DNA of 15,135 nucleotides. It comes from DATJFH01 sp035495815. GTDB taxonomy: Bacteria; Acidobacteriota; Terriglobia; Bryobacterales; Bryobacteraceae. Positions 14,114-15,135 of this stretch are shown in pieces (within the stretch, counting starts at the first letter, position 1; each line of letters begins with the position of its first letter). The translations under genes were made by a program, and so were the position numbers. The notes beneath the pieces were generated by a model. It was not told the origin of the DNA and did no database searches. It saw only the letters and a program-made list of their open reading frames with translations. The stretch spans positions 1 through 15,135 of the forward strand of contig DATJFH010000269.1 of the NCBI GenBank assembly GCA_035495815.1, read 5' to 3'.

Positions 14114-14829
14114 GCCGTATCCTGATCGTCGAAGACGAGGAGCATCTCGCCACCGGACTGCGCTTCAACCTGGAGGCCGAGGGCTATGAGGTGGATGTGG
14201 TCGACACCGGCGAAGGCGCGCTGGAAATGCTCGCCCGGGACGGCCCCTGCTTCGATCTCATGGTGCTCGACGTCATGCTGCCCGGCAAGGACGGATTCGC
14301 CGTGGTTTCCGAAATGCGCCATGCCGGCCAGTTCCTGCCCGTCCTGATGCTGACCGCGCGCAATCGGGCCGAAGACGTCCTGAGCGGCTTCTCCGCCGGC
14401 GCGGACGACTATCTGCCGAAGCCCTTCGAGCTGCCGATCCTCATCGCCCGCATTCGCGGCCTGCTGCGGCGTACCCAGTGGATGCGCCCGGCCGAGAGCC
14501 GGCCCGCCCCCCGCCCCCGGGACCAATACCTGTTCGCCGGGAAGACCATCGACTTCGAGGCGCTCGAGCTGCATGTCGGCGAGCGCACGCTGCAGTTGAC
14601 CCTGATGGAGGCGAACCTGCTGCGCTACCTGATCCGCCACGAAGGCAAAGTCGTGTCGCGGAAGGCGATGCTCGAAGACGTCTGGGGCGTGCGGGAGGAC
14701 ACCGACACCCGCGCTATCGACAACTTCATCGTCCGTTTGCGCCGGTATATCGAGCCCGAGCCGTCTAGCCCCCGGCACCTCCGCACCGTGCGCGGCGTCG
14801 GATACCGCTTTCAATCCGACCCGGATTGA
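14110..14829 (+). CDS. OmpR/PhoB-family response regulator
   Basis: A 239-residue DNA-binding response regulator and the evident partner of the overlapping kinase. The receiver (1-120) has acidic D9/E10, phospho-acceptor D54 (VLDVMLPGKDG), T82 (MLTARN) and K104 (LPKPF). A proline/arginine-rich linker (about 121-140) leads to a winged-helix Trans_reg_C domain with TLQLTLMEANLLRYLIRHEGKVVSR, the recognition-helix region TDTRAIDNFIVRLRRYIE, and the C-terminal wing (RTVRGVGYRFQSDPD). All functional residues are present and length is typical. Target genes are unknown; its own operon is one candidate because of the direct repeats just upstream of the kinase gene. Confidence 0.95.
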   Translation: MSRILIVEDEEHLATGLRFNLEAEGYEVDVVDTGEGALEMLARDGPCFDLMVLDVMLPGKDGFAVVSEMRHAGQFLPVLMLTARNRAEDVLSGFSAGADDYLPKPFELPILIARIRGLLRRTQWMRPAESRPAPRPRDQYLFAGKTIDFEALELHVGERTLQLTLMEANLLRYLIRHEGKVVSRKAMLEDVWGVREDTDTRAIDNFIVRLRRYIEPEPSSPRHLRTVRGVGYRFQSDPD

Positions 14830-14847
14830 TGTCTCACAGCCGGTTCC

Positions 14848-14864
14848 GGCGGCGGCCGCCTTTT
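14848..14864 (+). terminator. Weak intrinsic terminator candidate after the response regulator
   Basis: GGCGGC and GCCGCC flank one G at 14848-14860 and are followed directly by TTTT. The usable stem is only about 4-5 bp once a loop is allowed, and the T tract is short. It is placed 19 bp after the stop at 14829 and before the next start. Confidence 0.35.
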
Positions 14865-14944
14865 CAAGCGGGGACAGTCGCCGCGCGCCCGGCGGGCAGC
14901 GGGAGGAAGACCCGTTAATGATATTCTCGGAAGAAAGGCCGCGG

Positions 14945-15135
14945 ATGAATCTTCCGAAAGCGTTCCGGAGAACCGGCTGCGGATTGGCCCTGCTCGGCGC
15001 GCTCTATGCCTGGCAAAAACCCTTCCGCCAATACCCGGGAGTCGAATACCGAACCTTCGAGCTGACGCCGGACTGGCAGGAGAAAACCGAGTTCGCCTTC
15101 GCCCGCCTCATGTTTCCGCCCGGCGCCAACGACGG
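14945..15135 (+). CDS. DUF4159-like exported protein, N-terminal part (3' truncated by window edge)
   Basis: The frame from ATG 14945 runs open to the end of the window, giving 63 full codons. The N-terminus (MNLPKAFRRTGCGLALLGALYAWQ) looks like a signal peptide or anchor. The mature part reads QYPGVEYRTFELTPDW, then QEKTEFAFARLMFPPG. The EFxFARLMFP stretch is the entry motif I associate with DUF4159 proteins, which are frequent in Acidobacteriota and other Gram-negative groups and have no firm function. An in-frame ATG at 14918, with GGAGG 11 bp upstream, would add nine charged residues ahead of the hydrophobic part. The 14945 start, with AAAGG at good spacing, fits the signal peptide better. 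It begins 115 bp after the response regulator. Confidence 0.65.
   Translation, partial: MNLPKAFRRTGCGLALLGALYAWQKPFRQYPGVEYRTFELTPDWQEKTEFAFARLMFPPGAND

Overview
The window looks like a chromosomal stretch from a GC-rich Gram-negative soil-type bacterium, most likely an acidobacterium of the Solibacter/Bryobacter kind. That placement is an inference. It rests on the type VI secretion ATPase, the PilZ protein with a GKTLNMSSGG core, the many secreted amidohydrolase-type enzymes, the CehA/McbA-like protein and a DUF4159-like start at the right edge. No rRNA, tRNA, CRISPR array, insertion sequence or phage gene was seen.

Layout. (1) Positions 1-1852 (+) hold the C-terminal two thirds of ClpV/TssH, the ATPase that recycles the type VI secretion sheath; the rest of that locus should lie to the left. 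(2) A lone PilZ gene (2057-2410, -) and a secreted TIM-barrel amidohydrolase (2624-3484, +) diverge from an AT-richer spacer that carries two perfect palindromes. (3) A run of six minus-strand genes spans 11983 down to 3507, in transcription order: Gfo/Idh/MocA oxidoreductase, leucyl/phenylalanyl-tRNA-protein transferase (aat), exported D-aminoacylase-like amidohydrolase, exported CehA/McbA-like PHP metallohydrolase, exported VOC/glyoxalase-like protein, and a soluble PAS-rich hybrid histidine kinase. Gaps inside the run are 3, 39 and 34 bp, one 4-bp ATGA overlap, and 65 bp. (4) Plus-strand genes from 12121 to the right edge: a membrane-anchored dihaem cytochrome c, a minimal sensor kinase overlapping an OmpR-type response regulator by 4 bp, and the start of a DUF4159-like exported protein.

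How the genes may work together. The three consecutive signal-peptide proteins (amidohydrolase, PHP hydrolase, VOC protein) look like a periplasmic or extracellular degradation cassette, with the Gfo/Idh dehydrogenase as a possible cytoplasmic partner. The sensor kinase and response regulator form a cognate pair. The hybrid kinase could work alone through its own receiver or through a partner outside the window. The best candidates for something undescribed are the three-hydrolase cassette and the paired operator-like palindromes between the PilZ and amidohydrolase genes. Many long open frames antisense to the real genes are by-products of high GC and were left out.
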